A program made the translations under genes and the position numbers. The notes below the pieces were generated by a model. It saw nothing but the letters and a program-made list of their open reading frames with translations, had not been told where the DNA came from and did not search any database. A DNA stretch of 7,416 bases from contig PKWO01000409.1 of NCBI GenBank assembly GCA_003132085.1, forward strand, positions 1-7,416, given 5' to 3'. Source of the stretch: Oxalobacteraceae bacterium. Lineage in GTDB: Bacteria; Pseudomonadota; Gammaproteobacteria; Burkholderiales; Burkholderiaceae_D. This document shows positions 5,580 through 7,416 of this stretch, piece after piece (positions within the stretch are counted from its first letter, which is position 1; the number at the start of each line of letters is the position of its first letter).

Positions 5580-6371
5580 ATGAGCTGGAACGATGCATGC
5601 AAGTATGTGCGCGGGGTCGCCGCCAAACACGGAATCGACGCCGCCAAAGAGGCACGGCGCGAAGATGAAGGCTTGCCGATGGGAGCGCGCATCGGCAGCC
5701 TGATCACGATGCAAAAGGCGCCGTTCATTCGGGCCGAGTGCAACGGCTCGCTGGTGATGATGCCCGACGATGGTGACACCCTGATCCGGGCCATCAGCCG
5801 GGTCAATCTGGATCTTTCCGGCAGCTTGTACCGCTACTATTTGCATACCGGGGATGACGATTCCCCTGAAAAATACCTGCAGGTGCTGCAGGATGCAAGC
5901 GGAGCAATAGCCGAGATCCTGTATTGCACGCAGTTGACGCGCATCGTTCCGGAAAGCGCGGAGGAGCAGGACGCGTTCATGGGCTTGTCCGGTTCCGGGC
6001 TGGGCGATAAATCCTATACGCTGTGGCGCACCCAACTGGCCGAGCTCGGTGTCGATGAGGCCGAGCTCGGCATCATCTTCGGCGAGCGCGACCGGATCGA
6101 CTACCGGCGCGATGCCGGCGACCCGGCGCTCGACTTCATCGCCCCGTATGCCGGCATCGAGACGCGCGTCGACGACGCCGGCGGCCTGCACGGCCTGGAG
6201 CAGCAATTGTATTTCATGCCCTACGTCAGAGACCTCAACGGCAGTCTTGAGTATCTGCTGATCACCACCGCAATCGTCAAGAGCCGCGACGGCGATGCGT
6301 CACGTAGAGCCATTCACGTCGATTTCATGATCGGCATACCGCTTGAACCGGAGCGGATACTGATTCAGTAG
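5580..6371 (+). CDS. DUF2491 family protein (YjfK-like)
   Basis: This 263-residue protein, with no signal peptide or membrane segment, matches the DUF2491 family typified by E. coli YjfK (a somewhat shorter protein). Family-like features are the entry LPMGARIGSLITM (about 31-43), the GSLYRYYLHTGDDD block with EKYLQVL shortly after (about 81-102), a central segment around LWRTQL, and the C-terminal YLLITTAIVKS. It has many acidic residues and a predicted mixed alpha/beta fold. Biochemical function is unknown. In E. coli, yjfK sits in yjfIJKLMC next to a PspA-like gene (yjfJ), which links the family to the envelope. The ATG at 5580 is chosen over upstream in-frame positions because AAAGGG at 5569-5574 is 5 bases before it and the preceding gene stops at 5578. 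The downstream partner is a coiled-coil protein, the same order as a PspA-like neighbour would have. Confidence 0.85.
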   Translation: MSWNDACKYVRGVAAKHGIDAAKEARREDEGLPMGARIGSLITMQKAPFIRAECNGSLVMMPDDGDTLIRAISRVNLDLSGSLYRYYLHTGDDDSPEKYLQVLQDASGAIAEILYCTQLTRIVPESAEEQDAFMGLSGSGLGDKSYTLWRTQLAELGVDEAELGIIFGERDRIDYRRDAGDPALDFIAPYAGIETRVDDAGGLHGLEQQLYFMPYVRDLNGSLEYLLITTAIVKSRDGDASRRAIHVDFMIGIPLEPERILIQ

Positions 6372-6430
6372 GAAGCAGGTGTCGGTAAAGAAGCAGTCGG
6401 CAGTCATCACTCAACGTCGTATTTACACAA

Positions 6431-6436
6431 AGGAAG
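6431..6436 (+). promoter_or_regulatory. Ribosome binding site deciding the coiled-coil gene start
   Basis: AGGAAG lies 5 bases upstream of the ATG at 6442. This selects that start over an in-frame GTG at 6379, which would add 21 residues of unremarkable sequence. Confidence 0.8.
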
Positions 6437-6441
6437 CTAAC

Positions 6442-7230
6442 ATGAGTAACGCAAGCGGTTGGGGCCTGACGGCTCGTTTGATTTCGAAACATTTTGGCGT
6501 GCTGGGCGATAAGGTATCCGAGGCGATCGCCAGTTTCGATCCGGAAACCGCGACCGAAGCGGATCGCGACCGGCTGGCAGACGCCCTCAGGGACGTCGCC
6601 CAAAAACTGGCGGCAGCACGCGCGTCGTTCGACAAAGAGCACGCCGATGTCGAGACATTGCGCGCACTGATCGCGAATGACGAAAAAGCATCCGAAACAT
6701 TGACGGAGCGGCTCGCCGCCGGCAAGATATCGGAAGCCACGATCAATTTGTTTTGCGATGAACTGGAAGCGAACAAGGCCAGGTTGCCGCTGGAAATTCA
6801 GCAGCAGGCCGACGCCCGGACTTATATGGAAGAATTGCAAAAAATCGTCGATGCCTTCTCCAAGCAACTGGCCGACTTCGATAGCGCCGCCAAAAAAGCG
6901 CTGCAAACGCTGGCCACCGCCGGCGCGCAAAAGGAATTGCAGGCGATCCGTTCCGAGCGGCAGAGCCAGCTTGCCGGCCTCTCCGGCCTGCAAGGCCATT
7001 CCACCGCGTTGGACGCCCTCACCCGGCGCGCGCAATCGGTCAGCAATGAAGCGGCCGGCATGAAGATCGTTGCCGACATCAATCAAAAACCAATCGACCA
7101 GGCCGCCGAAATCGACGCCATCAGGAAATCGGTGGCCCAGCCCGATACCCAAGGCGAGACGGCGCTGGAACGGCTGCAGCGCTTGTCCGGAAGATCGGCT
7201 GCGGCAGTGGCGGCGGCAGTAACTGCGTAA
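6442..7230 (+). CDS. Long coiled-coil protein, possibly PspA/YjfJ-like
   Basis: This 262-residue protein is almost entirely helical, rich in Ala, Glu, Lys, Gln and Leu, with no signal peptide or membrane segment. The N-terminal stretch GLTARLISKHFGVLGDKVSEAI (about 8-29) can form an amphipathic helix. Long heptad-like helices follow (about 38-90 and 100-155), joined by a turn near LAAGKISE. A further helix carries GAQKELQAIRSERQSQLAGL, and the protein ends in ALERLQRLSGR plus an Ala-rich tail. An amphipathic helix followed by helical hairpins, and its place after a YjfK-like gene, resemble PspA/IM30-type membrane-binding proteins such as E. coli YjfJ, whose end is similarly DVLARLQRQQGE. Residue-level similarity is weak, so this is an inference from layout and context. 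It may be a new branch. Confidence 0.78.
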   Translation: MSNASGWGLTARLISKHFGVLGDKVSEAIASFDPETATEADRDRLADALRDVAQKLAAARASFDKEHADVETLRALIANDEKASETLTERLAAGKISEATINLFCDELEANKARLPLEIQQQADARTYMEELQKIVDAFSKQLADFDSAAKKALQTLATAGAQKELQAIRSERQSQLAGLSGLQGHSTALDALTRRAQSVSNEAAGMKIVADINQKPIDQAAEIDAIRKSVAQPDTQGETALERLQRLSGRSAAAVAAAVTA

Positions 7231-7244
7231 TAGACCGGAACCGG

Positions 7245-7279
7245 ACGCGCATCGCTGCCATGCGGGGGGCGATGCGCGT
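7245..7279. other. Strong intercistronic hairpin
   Basis: ACGCGCATCGC (7245-7255) and GCGATGCGCGT (7269-7279) are a perfect 11-bp inverted repeat with a 13-base, G-rich loop. It begins 15 bases after the coiled-coil stop. No T-tract follows, so it may separate transcript segments or stabilise the upstream mRNA rather than terminate. Confidence 0.6.
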
Positions 7280-7284
7280 ATACT
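7255..7284 (+). promoter_or_regulatory. Possible internal promoter for the last gene
   Basis: CTGCCA (7255-7260) and TATACT (7279-7284) are 18 bases apart; the -10 matches five of six bases. It overlaps the hairpin, which would then lie mostly upstream of the start (about 7291). Weak -35, so tentative. Confidence 0.3.
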
Positions 7285-7314
7285 GGCCGAACCGAACCGA
7301 CCACTGGAACCGCC

Positions 7315-7416
7315 ATGACCTATGAAGAGTACCTGGACGAAGTCACGACGCTGATCACCGAAAAATACGACGTCACCGACGCGGCGGCGATCAAGATGGT
7401 GATGGACGCGCAAGCC
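7315..7416 (+). CDS. N-terminal part of a small unknown protein (runs off the window)
   Basis: An ATG at 7315, with GGAA at 7306-7309 five bases upstream, opens a frame that continues to the window edge. It has 34 codons beginning MTYEEYLDEVTTLITEKYDV and ending AAIKMVMDAQA. The stretch is acidic and predicted helical. No signal peptide is seen. The start 84 bases after the coiled-coil gene on the same strand suggests it belongs to the same operon, or is driven by the internal promoter noted here. Function unknown; the family cannot be decided from this fragment. Confidence 0.65.
   Translation, partial: MTYEEYLDEVTTLITEKYDVTDAAAIKMVMDAQA

Noticed and set aside
5295..6206. 303-codon minus-strand frame opposite the membrane protein and DUF2491 genes
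   Set aside because: It is antisense to two well-supported genes with ribosome sites, and has a His/Arg/Ala-rich shadow composition.
6325..7413. 362-codon minus-strand frame opposite the coiled-coil gene
   Set aside because: Absence of minus-strand stops follows from the repetitive heptad codon use of the + gene; there is no ribosome site or domain for it.

Overview
The window looks like a chromosomal segment of a betaproteobacterium, probably Burkholderiales and possibly Oxalobacteraceae-like. This rests on its moderately high GC, the codon use, and the family mix (ClC transporter with CBS domains, CP76-type regulator, YjfK/DUF2491 operon). No ribosomal or other taxonomic marker is present, so the placement is an inference.

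Left part (1-1651). The window opens inside the 3' remnant of an IS4-like transposase that ends early. After a 169-base gap comes a complete zinc-dependent, CAD/YahK-like alcohol dehydrogenase (283-1329, +). It keeps the catalytic zinc ligands but has lost two of the four usual structural-zinc cysteines. The next 322 bases hold no convincing gene. They carry a terminator-like stem with a T-rich tail, a long inverted repeat, and three exact tandem copies of a 14-bp unit.

Middle part (1652-3930, -). A MarR-family regulator is followed 8 bases later by a ClC-type anion channel/transporter gene with two C-terminal CBS domains. The two are almost certainly one transcription unit. The ClC gene is split by a single in-frame TGA about 250 codons in, with perfect homology-like continuation in the same frame, so it is called a pseudogene. 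Upstream of marR is a 7-5-7 palindrome, a good candidate operator.

Right part (4116-7416). A phage CII/CP76-type DNA-binding protein (-) is divergent from a four-gene + strand operon. The operon encodes a secreted/anchored Ala-Pro-rich single-pass membrane protein, a DUF2491 (YjfK-like) protein, a long coiled-coil protein reminiscent in layout of PspA/YjfJ, and the start of a small protein of unknown function that runs off the window. The divergent intergenic region contains a plausible sigma-70 promoter overlapped by an inverted repeat and bracketed by 9-bp direct repeats 42 bp apart. By analogy with the E. coli yjfIJKLMC locus, this operon may be an envelope-associated module. With its unfamiliar first gene and phage-type neighbour, it is the best candidate here for an undescribed system.
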